From contig MVBO01000133.1 of NCBI GenBank assembly GCA_002261195.1, positions 1 through 39,881 on the forward strand: a DNA stretch of 39,881 nt. Reading direction: 5' to 3'. A program made the translations under genes and the position numbers. The stretch comes from Bifiguratus adelaidae (taxonomy: Eukaryota > Mucoromycota > Endogonomycetes > Endogonales). Positions 1-9,451 of the stretch are shown piece after piece (the stretch's first letter is position 1; each line of letters starts with the position of its first letter). The notes under the pieces are model-generated. The model saw nothing but the letters and a program-made list of their open reading frames with translations. It made no database searches and was not told the DNA's origin.

Positions 1-1059
1 TGTCCATTCATAAGGACTGAGTTGAATTTCGCTTTTTAGGAGATAACATAGGATGTAAACATGGATTAGAACGACAAATGTCAGAAAGCGTGTAGCGTAA
101 TTGTCGTTTTCCACTACCTTCCGGGGATCACTACATCGGGTTATGATACTCTCAAGCACGTATTGCATGTCTTTGCTACCGAACGCATGTTGTGTTCCCC
201 CAGTGGCGTAGGTGAAGTAAAAGCCAAAGTGGCGGCATAATATTTCGATAGCGGTTCTGCTCTTTCCCGAGCCAGATGCGCCTACAATCACTCCCAGTTG
301 GCGACCTGACTCTAGAGCATTTGTGAACCGTTGGACATCAATCACACCACCGGTACCGTTTCTGCGGAGATTGTGCATGAGCAAAGATGGCTTCCCTAAC
401 AGACTCGGTATGTTGAGAGAGCTGATCTCGCGATATTCGGAATGTTGAGGATTTGGTTCATAGCGAGGAAGGCGGAAGCGACAAGAGTCGAATTGTCGTA
501 GGCGCTAAAAGTTACTTGCTAGGAATTCCCCTACTTCTTGCAAGGTAACGTCCCGGTGCTTTTTGTCAATGCTCCAACCAGGCTCCGTAGCTGTGGGCCA
601 TGTAGCTGGGACGACTACTGAGTTTGAAAGCGCACATGAGTAAGCTTACCGGCTCCTTAGGGTCGCTTGCAACTCACCTGCATTCGTACAGTCGACGAGC
701 AAGTGAATGGCTGTTTTGTCGGGCTGCTTAGTGAAGTAGTGAGAAAGAAGACCTATGAGACCGAGCAACGAAGTCTTCCACGCGCTGTTTGCAATCCTCC
801 TTCCACACTTGAGCTCCTGTAGAAGTGCCTTACTTTCGCATGGCGATAGATTTGCTTTGTATACGCCCAACTTGTCGAGACGGATGTTTTCAAAAGGTAC
901 AATGCTTTGAGTACATTGCTGCTGGACAGCTTCCCTCAACTTCCAAGTGTTGGCAGTTGAGGAAAGCGTAACATTGAAGGCTTTTGTAGCATCTTTGTAT
1001 GCTGTTTCACCGTTCAATAGAATAAAGTTTAGCTCTAAGACAAACTCGTCCACCGCCAT
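1..1059 (-). CDS. Crinkler (CRN)-type effector, N-terminal half; continues past the left edge
   Basis: Exon 1 (1059..678, 382 nt) encodes a CRN ubiquitin-like header (MAVDEFVLELNF at the start, DCTNA at the end). It matches exon 1 of the intact CRN at 17747..17366 in length and at most residues. A 60-nt GTGAGT..CAG intron (677..618) joins it in phase to exon 2, which stays open to base 1. Exon 2 carries a P-loop at about 250-300 (GASGSGKSRTA), followed by LCRHFGFYF, the pattern of CRN/transposon-type NTPases. In known families a nuclease-like domain follows; here it lies off the edge. One in-frame TAG sits at 505..507 between header and P-loop. It is either a nonsense mutation or the end of a 45-nt intron (549..505) with a weak GTTACC donor. 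CRN proteins are secreted or translocated effectors that act in host nuclei; that role is family knowledge, not visible here. Confidence 0.75.
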
Positions 1060-1106
1060 TTGGCGTCGTAGTAGGAGCAGCGCAGCAGTGTTCCAAAACC
1101 AGGTCC

Positions 1107-1136
1107 CCAAATATGGAAATACCATTTTAGGAAACG
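1107..1136 (-). promoter_or_regulatory. Conserved block upstream of a CRN start
   Basis: About 49-77 bases before the ATG at 1059 lies a stretch nearly identical to the one at 17804-17832, upstream of the intact CRN. Only a few bases differ over about 29, while the DNA between block and ATG is much less alike. This suggests a shared 5' UTR or promoter element kept after duplication. The function is inferred. Confidence 0.45.
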
Positions 1137-1406
1137 CCGTGTCGATTCCCGTTCTTCGAATCCTGTGATGATCCATCTTTGGGCCACCTGCGATACTTAT
1201 TTGCTTGCTTGGATTTAGGTTTACAAGTTCGTTTTCCCCGCGAAGATTCCCACAGCGACACCATAATGTATAGTAGAGGAGCCAGAAAGAAGAGGCCGAG
1301 AGAATGCAGCTAACCAGGCAGCTCTCTGTTGCAGAGTGGCCGTCTACTATTGATCGACTGACCCAGAGTCAATCCCAGCCGACCAAAAAGGCTGAGTTGG
1401 TTAGCA

Positions 1407-1424
1407 CCCCTCACCCTCACCCTC
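1407..1424. repeat. Telomere-like tract (CCCTCA variant)
   Basis: The run CCCCTCACCCTCACCCTC is a degenerate CCCTAA-type array. It lies just upstream of the ITFG2-like fragment, a few hundred bases from the start of the left CRN. Confidence 0.55.
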
Positions 1425-1428
1425 GTTA

Positions 1429-1742
1429 TCTGCCCGCAATGGCACTTTGCGGGCAATATGAATCCCTGCGCGTTCGCCATCGGCGACGTGGATAATGATG
1501 GAGAAAGTGGTCACATTCTGACCAAGCTCGTCTAACCGTCTCTTGCTCTCAGGATAACGAGTTTGTTGTTGGCAATCTTATCAGCGATCTAGCTGTCTAC
1601 AAAGGCGCTTGCGAAAACGGACAACCAACATGGTCCTGCAAGGGACTTGAAACAGTAAGTTAGGAGCCTAACAGGTAGAGCTTTAACCTGTTCGCTGTAG
1701 ATCACTTGCTTTGCCGTGGGTGACGTGAGAAACTGTGGAAAG
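1429..1742 (+). pseudogene. ITFG2-like FG-GAP beta-propeller protein, three-exon fragment
   Basis: Exon A (about 1429-1502) reads WHFAGNMNPCAFAIGD then VDNDG. Exon B (1553-1654) encodes 34 residues starting DNEFVVGN. Exon C (1701-1742) encodes ITCFAVGDVRNCGK. The order AIGDVDNDG, NEFVVGN, VYKG, CFAVGDV is the first FG-GAP blade of ITFG2, a subunit of the KICSTOR complex that controls TORC1 in animals. The B-C intron (1655-1700, 46 nt) is canonical. The A-B intron has GAAAGT where GTAAGT is expected, so its donor looks mutated. Coding similarity stops at the next donor (1743), and a telomere-like tract starts 30 bases later. The rest of the gene is absent, so this is a dead fragment. I see no start codon with certainty. 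Confidence 0.6.
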
Positions 1743-1772
1743 GTATGATTGGAAGCGGGCCAACCCGAGACT

Positions 1773-1797
1773 GACCCTAACCCTCACCCCCACCCCC
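1773..1797. repeat. Telomere-like tract (CCCTAA/CCCTCA)
   Basis: GACCCTAACCCTCACCCCC followed by more C-rich repeats starts 30 bases after the last recognisable ITFG2-like exon. With the tract at 1407 it brackets that fragment. Confidence 0.6.
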
Positions 1798-1909
1798 TAC
1801 ACCTGTGTATTGTGGTTTAGTGTGTGTATCAATGAATGTACCTCCTTATAATGCTAAAGAGTATCGATATATTAGCTGCTGTACGCTTTGCGGGACATGA
1901 TTGTCTTGT

Positions 1910-1930
1910 GATGGACGCCACACGTCCATC
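1910..1930. repeat. Short perfect inverted repeat
   Basis: GATGGACG and CGTCCATC form an 8-bp stem around a 5-base loop. It lies about 95 bases before the lactone-oxidase start. No function can be assigned. Confidence 0.35.
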
Positions 1931-2023
1931 TCGGCCCGCAATGGCGTCCTGCAGGACATGATTAACATTTTTCGAAGGTTTGCATAAAATACTGAATCGG
2001 CTCAAATTTCGTTGCTTGAAACA

Positions 2024-3810
2024 ATGCCTGTTTCCGAAGCTGCATTTGTTGACCTTCTGCGCAGTCCTTCAGATCACCCAGACGACGAGCAACTACACCA
2101 TGATGTGGGAAGGCGCATGACAGATCCCGCTTACGACGAGGAATTCTCGCGCGCAATCAGAGATGTGTTCGGTGAAAATGAAGGGCAAGCAGAGACCTTG
2201 ACCGTGAAACCTAAGCCTCCGGTCACTCCACCAACTTGGTCGAATTGCATTGGGGAACAGACGTGCTCCCCCTCCAATATGCGGTCTCCAATGTGCTTAG
2301 AAGATCTCCTTGCCGCTGTTGAAGAAGGCAAGAGCAACCACCTCCACGTGCGAGCAGTGGGCTCGGGCCACTCGTTCTCCGATGTGGCTCCAACTGATGG
2401 CATCCTGCTAGACCCCCATGGTATGAATCGAGTCTTGGAAGTACAAACCTCGTCGCTTCGTAATCCGACACTCAGCTCGACCCTCTTCTCCGTCGAAAGC
2501 CGGATAACCATTAAGGATCTCAATAACGAACTCGACAAGAGGAAGCTGGCTTTAATCAACATGGGAGCATACGACGGACAGACTCCTGCCGGGGCTATCT
2601 CTACAGGCACACACGGGACAGGTATCACGCTTGGGCCAATTGCAAGCAGTGTCCGTTCCTTGGTCCTCGTCTCTGAGTCAGGCACCGTCTACCAGATCGA
2701 GCCAAGCAACGGCATCACTGATCCAGCCAAGTTCGCCCCTGGACGGTTGGAAGTTGTACTTAAGCAAGACGACGCCTGGTTCCAGTCCACCCTGGTGGCA
2801 ATGGGCTGCATGGGCCTAATCTACTCCTACACGCTCGAAGTCATGCCCGCCTATCTACTGAGTGAGACACGCGCGGCCACGACATGGGAGGCGGTGAAAC
2901 GGCAGCAGCTGGCTGACGACAACCTGATGGCTTTCCTGAAGGCGCATCGGCAATTCGAGGTCGACATTAATCCATATGCGCTGAATGACCAGCATATGTG
3001 CGTTATGGTGGTCCGCGATAAGGTAAACGACGAAAAGCCGCACGGGCATCGGAGTTTCGCGGACTGGCTTTCAGGTCTGTTGGCCCGCTGGCCGCTTGCG
3101 GAAAATGCACTCGTGGAACTGCTGAACAGGTGGCCTACCTTGAGCCCGTGCATAATCACGAGGGCCTTAGAGACTCTCGTAAACGGACTCTACGTAGACA
3201 AGAGCTTCAACGTCATGAATATCGGCCCCGTGGATGACGTAAAAGCATTTGCCATCGAGCTCTCCCTCGACGTCAATGCCGGCCTTGTCGACGCGATTGA
3301 CAAGATCCTCGACATTTTGGCCCAAGCAGCGCACGAAACAACTGGTACATGGCCGGCCCTGTCGCTCTGCGCTTCGTGGCGTCTGCGGAAGCGTATCTTG
3401 CTCCACAAGAGGGCAGGCCGACGTGCATGGTGGAGTTTTGCATGCTTCTGGGTATCAACAATGGAAAGGAGCTTCTAAAGCATGTCAAGGAAAAGATGTG
3501 CACGAACGGCTCGGTGGTCCGGGTGCACTGGGGCTTAGACCTGGATTCTGTGACTGAACAGGACGTCAAAGATATGTTTCCGAAGTATGAGAAGTGGATG
3601 GAGGTGTATGGGGAATTGAATTCGACGGGGATGTTTGACAGCGCTTTTACAGAGAGGTTGGGCATTTCGATGGGAAGAAGTGAAGGCGAGTAAGTCATGT
3701 ACCTCATATTTATGTCGAGAATAGTTCAAGATATTATGCTTTCCCCATTGCTTAGGATCGACTAACCCGTGTCCAAATGCAGTTCACATGGAATCTGGAA
3801 AGTCAGTTAG
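2024..3810 (+). pseudogene. FAD-linked sugar-1,4-lactone oxidase (ALO/gulonolactone oxidase family), frameshifted
   Basis: The ATG at 2024 (MPVSEAAFVDLL) opens a VAO-family flavoprotein. RAVGSGHSFSDVA is the FAD-binding segment, whose His is the usual covalent flavin site in ALO relatives. GQTPAGAISTGTHGTG is the second FAD motif. The C-terminal domain reads VALRFVASAEAYLAP, then WGLDLDSVT and FTERLG. It would oxidise an aldono-lactone with O2, as in erythro-ascorbate synthesis. The frame shifts by one base near 3335-3345: upstream coding is in frame 2, downstream in frame 1 (NNWYMAGPVALRF). No intron explains this. A clear intron (3690-3782, GTAAGT, CTAAC branch, TGCAG) then adds a short last exon ending in TAG at 3808-3810. 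Without the shift it would be about 564 aa. It is either a recent pseudogene or an assembly error. Confidence 0.75.
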
Positions 3811-4027
3811 GGATTATTATGATGGAAGTGATAGATATTATATACTACCGTTCTTCCACTTCAGTCCTCAAAGTTCTCATTTGAGTATTTGCTACTACCA
3901 CCAAACTGGGATAGGCTGTAGGAGGTCGGGCGCCGGTTGCATGTCTACCAAGACAACCCTCGACCCCAAGGCTACCGAAATCCATATTATTCACCACTGA
4001 ACTCAATGTTATAACGGCCTTTCGGCT
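3811..4027. other. Intergenic, nothing recognised
   Basis: The spacer between the lactone oxidase and the relic on the opposite strand has stop-rich frames and no repeat or RNA signature. Confidence 0.4.
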
Positions 4028-4590
4028 CTACATCAACGCAAGAATCGCTGTCGTTGCAAGATCAATCAGCGCGCCAACACAAAACATGGCAACGTACCCT
4101 AACACCCATGCCTCCTCCCGTACCTTGTTGGAGGCGGAGCGCCGGACGTAATGACCAGCGGCTCTGATCAACAAAACCTCTTCATGTCAAACCATGCCAA
4201 CCCGCGCCACATACGGGAGAAACATAGCCGCTAGACTCGCTCCCATTGGTCCGAGGCATAGCCGTCGGTGACAGTCTTAAGGCCGACAGAAGTAGTGCCA
4301 CAATGTCTGAATAATTGAGTGCCTTGAAGAAATGCAGGGTTAGAGGAAGCTGCGACTGTGCTTCGTGCACTCACCAAATCTGGCAGACGTCGTACTAGTC
4401 CTGCTACGTCGTTGGCAAATTGTACGCCCAAACACAGTCTCAATAGGCGTTGACGCGCAATGATGAATATACCTCGAGAAATTTGTGAACTTCCAATCTC
4501 AAAGCTTCACGGATCACTCCAACTTCCGCCGCCAACAGATAATTATGCCGATTACGAAGCATCCGATCAAAGTTGAGATATTTTAGTTGC
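4028..4590 (-). pseudogene. Unidentified membrane-protein relic
   Basis: On the minus strand, protein-like segments follow each other: LNFDRMLRNRHNYLLAAEV, LRLEVHKFLE with a GTATAT donor, RLCLGVQFANDVAGLVRRL, a canonical 52-nt intron (4374..4323), ALNYSDIVALLLSALRL, then MGASLAAMFLPYVARVGMV and WVLGYVAMFCVGALIDLA before TAG at 4028. At least one frame change (about 4265) and one in-frame TGA break it. Two hydrophobic stretches suggest membrane spans. I do not recognise the family; a peroxin-11-like protein was considered without convincing motifs. Confidence 0.35.
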
Positions 4591-4879
4591 AAAACTTCTG
4601 GTCAAGCCCGCCGATTCCAAAAATGAAAGCCGAAGCATAGATGGACCCTTTTATTCATTAAGACGCGTCAATTGTGTACATTGTGTGCTTGTCTACAACA
4701 GCAGGTCTTTTTGGGAGGTTATATATCTGTTGTATGGGTTAGAACGGAGACACGGAAAGTCTTATGGTGTATCGCAGGAAGGACCAAGTGAGCACACGTG
4801 CCGAGATCAGGGCGCGACTTGATTGGTCTGGGCGATACTCTCATAAATAGGCTTCGTTTGGTGCACGTCGTCTTCAATC
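4591..4879 (+). promoter_or_regulatory. Upstream region of the DUF4139 gene
   Basis: ATAAATA at 4843-4849 is a TATA-like box about 31 bases before the ATG. GATTGG at 4821-4826 is an inverted CCAAT-type motif. The rest shows no coding signal. Confidence 0.45.
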
Positions 4880-6505
4880 ATGGCTTCCATCGACATCAAC
4901 TGCAAAGAGCACAGCATCGCAGCCATCACAGTCTATCCATCCGGAGCGCGGGTGGAGCGCGACATCAAGCTCGAGCAGCCAAAAGGGTCCACGTCCAACC
5001 AAGTTACGGTGACACTCACAGATCTGCCCGAGTACGTGCATGACAACACATTTCGCGTCGAGGTGACGCCCGGCGTGCACATACTCGATGTAACGTTTGA
5101 GCGTGTAAACGTGAGGAGCGAGACGATATCGTCGAGCGAAATGGCCAAGCTCGAAAGCGAGCTTGAACAGGCGAAAGAAGTGTACCAGCGGCTCATTCAC
5201 TATCGCGAGACTCTAGATGCCGTCTCTGCGCAGAGTATAATCGGCGCCAAGACTGGTCTCACCAAGGACAACGTTGACGCGCTCGCGAGTCTTCTCGAGT
5301 TCAAGGAGAGGCGAGGAAACGAGCTCGACAAGCAGATACATGATGCAAAAGAGAGGGGGGTGTGCATTCAAGAGCGCTACGACAAGGCCACGCAGGGCGG
5401 CAAGAGCTCGTACATGGGGCAAGGCAAGTGTGTCGTGCAGATCAGCGAGGGGGTCGTCGAGTTTCATCTACACGTTTCGTATTTCCATTCACACGCGAGG
5501 TGGAGCCCTCTTTACGATGTACGCGCTTTTCCACCCGCAAGGGTAGCCATCACGTACGCTGCGCTCGTGACGCAGTTCTCTGGAGAAGAGTGGAGAGAGG
5601 TCGATTTGAAGTTGTCGACCGCCTCGCCGTCTACGAGTATAAACCCGCCAGAGCTCTCCGAGTGGGAGATTTCCATTCTCGAACCGAAACCAACCTTTGG
5701 TACTCAGCCGAGCGTGGGCGTTGCTTCATTCGGTATGATTAACGCGGACTCGCTCTCGATAGGAGCGGGAGCACCGCGTGTGTCCTCTAGTTTTTTTGGT
5801 CAAGCGTCCGCGGCCCCACTACCACCGCCGCAAGCACAAGTAAAGGCGACGGGTGCATCTGCAGTCTTTGAGATACCCTACAAGGCGACTATTGCCAGCG
5901 ACAATCAAGGTCACCGTGTGACGATTGCGGATCTCGAATTCAAGGCCGAATTCTCCCACTGTCTTTACCCCTTCCAAACCCCAGCGGTGTTTCTCCGGGC
6001 CGAGATATTCAACTCGTCGGACTACACTCTAATACAAGGGCCGTCATCGATTTATTTGGAAAACACGTTCGTCGCGAAAAGCAAGATAGACCTCGTGCAC
6101 CCCGAGGAAAAGGTGACGTTCTCGCTTGGCGAGGACAGGGAGGTGCGCGCGGAGGTGTCGGCTCTCAAAACGCTCAAGAAGAAGTCATCCAAAGGCGGCA
6201 GCATGTTTGCGCAGAAGAACGAAGAGAGCCAGACGTACAGGCGCTCGATATCAATTCTCAACGGCAAGAGGAACAAGGTCGACGTCGAGGTGTACGTCCA
6301 GACCCCGGTATCCAAGAACGAAGAGCTCAAGGTGACCCTAACTAGCCCGAACGAGCGCCAGTTTGCGAGCGGGGAAGCAGCGTGGCATGAGGAGCACAGA
6401 GGTGTCTTCATGATGCGGAACGCCATCTTGGCTTCGTCCAAGGTTTCGCAGGATGTGGAGTGGACGATAAAGTGGCCGGAAAAGATGCTGCTGATTGGCA
6501 TCTAA
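4880..6505 (+). CDS. DUF4139 / DUF4140 domain protein (mucoidy inhibitor A-like)
   Basis: An intact, intronless 541-aa frame from ATG 4880 to TAA. The N-terminal DUF4140 part (residues about 10-75) reads ITVYPSGARVERDIKL and LPEYVHDNTFRVEV. A charged helical stretch (about 85-170) looks like a coiled coil. The DUF4139 domain follows, with RWSPLYDVRAF, AALVTQFSGEEW, LKLSTASPS and late motifs such as TVEWTIKWPEK-type beta strands (here QDVEWTIKWPE). A Pro/Ala/Gln-rich linker lies near 290-330. The family is widespread in fungi and bacteria, but its biochemical role is unknown. No signal peptide is seen, so it is probably cytosolic. Codon use is GC-richer than in the flanking relics, and no defects are visible. 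It is the best-preserved gene of the left third. Confidence 0.9.
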   Translation: MASIDINCKEHSIAAITVYPSGARVERDIKLEQPKGSTSNQVTVTLTDLPEYVHDNTFRVEVTPGVHILDVTFERVNVRSETISSSEMAKLESELEQAKEVYQRLIHYRETLDAVSAQSIIGAKTGLTKDNVDALASLLEFKERRGNELDKQIHDAKERGVCIQERYDKATQGGKSSYMGQGKCVVQISEGVVEFHLHVSYFHSHARWSPLYDVRAFPPARVAITYAALVTQFSGEEWREVDLKLSTASPSTSINPPELSEWEISILEPKPTFGTQPSVGVASFGMINADSLSIGAGAPRVSSSFFGQASAAPLPPPQAQVKATGASAVFEIPYKATIASDNQGHRVTIADLEFKAEFSHCLYPFQTPAVFLRAEIFNSSDYTLIQGPSSIYLENTFVAKSKIDLVHPEEKVTFSLGEDREVRAEVSALKTLKKKSSKGGSMFAQKNEESQTYRRSISILNGKRNKVDVEVYVQTPVSKNEELKVTLTSPNERQFASGEAAWHEEHRGVFMMRNAILASSKVSQDVEWTIKWPEKMLLIGI

Positions 6506-6759
6506 TATCTGCCTTGCAACAGGTATAAATAATGTATAAATAATGCACAATAAATTGGCAAAACATGGTCTGCTTCGCTTTTACGTAATGAGAGGTCGGA
6601 GTAATGCAGCTATATGTTTGCAAGAAGCCTGAGAGGAGATTGTGCGTTTAATTTCAAGAATTAAACAAGATCACAGTGAGAGATTCATCGCCGCTAGCTC
6701 GTATTCAAGACTTATTGGAGTCGCCGCTCTGAGCTCTGTACGACTTTGGGTCTTCTTAA

Positions 6760-7165
6760 GACCTCCTATCAGTTTGCAACAGTCGAAGAAGCAATACTGA
6801 AGTTGAAGATGACATATCTTTTGGCAGTTTTAGTTATCTTAGGATGCCTTTTGGAATCACGAACGGCCCAGCAACATGCTTTCGAGGAGTATTTTGACTT
6901 TTCAACCATGGATTAACGATTTTGTAATGATCGGTATCGGCGATGTTACAGGTTTGAATTTTATGAGGAACATGCACGACGTTTGGAACTGGTGTTAGCA
7001 AGACAAATCGAAGTCAAGATGAAGTTCCAACCATTTAAATGTCCGTTTGCTCAACAAGTAGTCAAGCTTTCGTTGTGTCTAAGGAAGGTATTGCACCCGA
7101 TCCTGAAAAGGTTGCCAAAGTCATGCATGGGCTTCCTAAAATTGAAGAATCGAAGGGATGTACGA
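6760..7165 (+). mobile_element. Ty3/gypsy reverse-transcriptase remnant
   Basis: Across shifting frames the sequence reads FGSFSYLRMPFGITNGPATC, then a position where the catalytic Y-x-DD should stand but is scrambled (FVMIGIGDVT). Next come EEHARRLELVLARQIEVKMK and KEGIAPDPEKVAKVMHGLPK. These are consecutive Ty3/gypsy RT blocks (the RMPFGLTNAPATF, thumb and VSxxGIxxDPxKV regions). Frameshifts and stops are many. No LTR, integrase or gag is visible, so it is a short dead fragment. Confidence 0.8.
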
Positions 7166-8151
7166 TAATTTCTTAATGTTGCCTGGGATTATCGGAGACA
7201 TGTTCAAAATCTGGAGACATTGCAGCGCCTCCCAGAAATGCAATGCCAGGCAAATTCGTACATAAGACCCACAAATATATTTCGTACCCAGCCTCTGCAC
7301 CGGGGCCCCGACAAACACGTAAAAAGTTAAGCCATGCAGGCAACCAGAACTAAAAGTCGCAACATACTTATTTGACAGCGTAAGTCATGTCCATGCATAT
7401 TAGCATTCTTGGATGTCTCAGAGATGACAAGAATGCCGCACTTGAAAAGCCTCGAGTAGTTTCCCAGGATCTCATGCTTATCCTGTTTCATTCGCGAAAA
7501 ACCGTGTCCATGGAGCGTACGTTTGGAGCTCTTACACTGACCATGTCCATTGCGTTGTCTTGATGTACCCATATACAACAGTTCGTGTTGACGGTCTTGC
7601 GATGTTATACATTATATCTCCCTCGGAGCCAAATGTGCCAATTACTTCTGTAATATCCAACAGTAGACGACAAGAATATTTTCGAATGATATAGTTACTT
7701 TGCGTTGTCTTCTCCGCTCATGGCAGCGAAGCGGTTCGCACCTGACAATAAACAGCAGCCTCAACCCTCTTGACCGTTTAACTCAGCCTTGCTTCCACGT
7801 TGCTTGCGCAATTCATTTTGTTATTGCCTACGGACGCTGGATGAGCAGTTATACGGAGTGCAGTCGATCAACAAGACCGCTAGAGGGAACTACGAGCGAG
7901 TTGGACAGTGGGAGTAGAAGGCAATAGACTCAAAAGTATTGCAGGTCAGGGTCAATTCATCATGCACACGGATTATGAGTTACGGAACTCTACATTGGTG
8001 CATTGGGATACAATGCCAAGTTGAGGAGGTGGCAGCAGCAAGCCAAACCCACACACACCGATCCTTCTTGGCATAACAGCTCTACATCCGCCTATTGATG
8101 TTCGAACATGCTTTGCTGAGGGGAGGCGCCTGGACATACTTCAGAAATTAA
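7166..8151. other. Gene-poor spacer
   Basis: Between the RT remnant and the CHAT frame I see no credible coding stretch, tRNA or repeat. N-terminal TPR exons of the CHAT protein would be expected here but were not found. Confidence 0.4.
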
Positions 8152-9096
8152 GCAGCGATCACGGGGGATGTCGCCGTGGGTCCGGTTTGCAACAGACTTG
8201 GATTTGCTCAATCGGTTTCCTGCGATGCACTCTTTCAAAGAGTGTGGTGGGTGGGTAGCGGTTTGCTCAACATTTTGCCAATCCACGCGGCGGGATACCA
8301 CGAACTGCGCTCCACTAGAAACACCATCGATCGAGTCATTTCTTCTTATACCCCTACCATCAAGGCATTAGCTTATGCCAGGGAAAGAAGCGTACGGGGA
8401 GGAAGCGTCGACTTGCAGAAAGCCATGCTAGTTGGTATGCCGGAAACGCCAAAGGCATCTCCCCTGCCGTTCGTACAGAAAGAGATCGACGACTTGAAAT
8501 GTATACTCTCATCATATATGCAAACCACTGTGTTCGGAGAGCATTTGAGTGGTGCAAACGTAAGGCAATCAAGTTGCAATATGCAACAGGCTACCAGGAA
8601 GAACGTCTTATCGGCATTACCAGATCATCAGATTGTTCATTTCTCGTGTCACGGTTATTCATCTGCAGTCAACCCTTCGGAAAGCCAACTACTCCTCAAC
8701 GATTGGCAGATTTCCCCTCTCACAGTTGCAGACCTTACGGCACTAAACCACCAAGTCCCTCAATTCGCGTATTTGTCGGCCTGCCACTCTGCAAGTTCCA
8801 GAGACTTCCGCCTGTTGAGCGAGTCCATCAATCTCTCATCTGCAATCCAACTTGCCGGCTTCCCGTCAGTCGTAGGTACACTGTGGCAAGTTGCGGACGA
8901 GCACTCAGCAGCGATTGCGAAGGAAGTATATGGCCAGATGTTGGAAGGGAATAAATTGGACACTGAACGCTCTGCAGAAAGCCTGCATCGAGCTGTACGT
9001 AACTTCCGTGAAGAAACGCGGAGGATCCCAGGCATGACAAGGAAAGTACCGGATGACCCATTGGTTTGGGCACCCTACATACATCTGGGCGTATAG
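8152..9096 (+). pseudogene. CHAT-domain (caspase-like) protein, C-terminal part only
   Basis: The frame is open from the stop at 8149 to TAG at 9096. It encodes a fungal CHAT domain: RVWWVGSGLLNILPIHAAG, then SSYTPTIKAL, HFSCHGYSS with the catalytic His, YLSACHSAS with the catalytic Cys, LAGFPSVVGTLWQVAD and WAPYIHLGV at the end. CHAT proteases are clan CD peptidases, usually preceded by TPR repeats in basidiomycetes; the TPR part is missing. The first in-frame ATG lies inside the domain (about 8426), and the longer reading would start at GTG 8176. It is therefore either the last exon of a gene whose upstream exons I cannot see, or a truncated copy. The catalytic dyad is intact, so a role for a lone CHAT domain cannot be excluded. 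Confidence 0.75.
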
Positions 9097-9451
9097 GGAA
9101 AGGAGTTGTTCTTCTGTATATATCTCTCATCACCACTTGCTATACACGCTTGAGTTGCAGTGAATATTTTGCCTTCATTATGATTTCATACAAATTAGGA
9201 ATGAGGCAGTCCAGGAGAAATGATTCGTTTTGAGCATCCAATCAAATCATTTCATCAAGCTCATCAATTAGACAAATATCAGTTTTGCAATCCGACATAT
9301 GGACTAACTCACTTGCTGTACTTGTTCGGCAACGGTAACGTAGTGCATATGCAACCATGTTCGCGTTACAAGTGCACCTCTATGGAAGAGATTCATGGTT
9401 TGCGACTTACGGTTGATCCGCCTATCTGGAGGCACGGCAGGTAAGTACAAG
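9097..9451. other. Spacer between CHAT and GH3 relic
   Basis: No supported gene. The C-terminal half expected for the GH3 gene on the minus strand does not appear here. Confidence 0.4.

Noticed and set aside
2131..2685. Long minus-strand frame (184 codons) under the lactone oxidase
   Set aside because: It is antisense to conserved FAD-binding coding sequence and has no recognisable domain.
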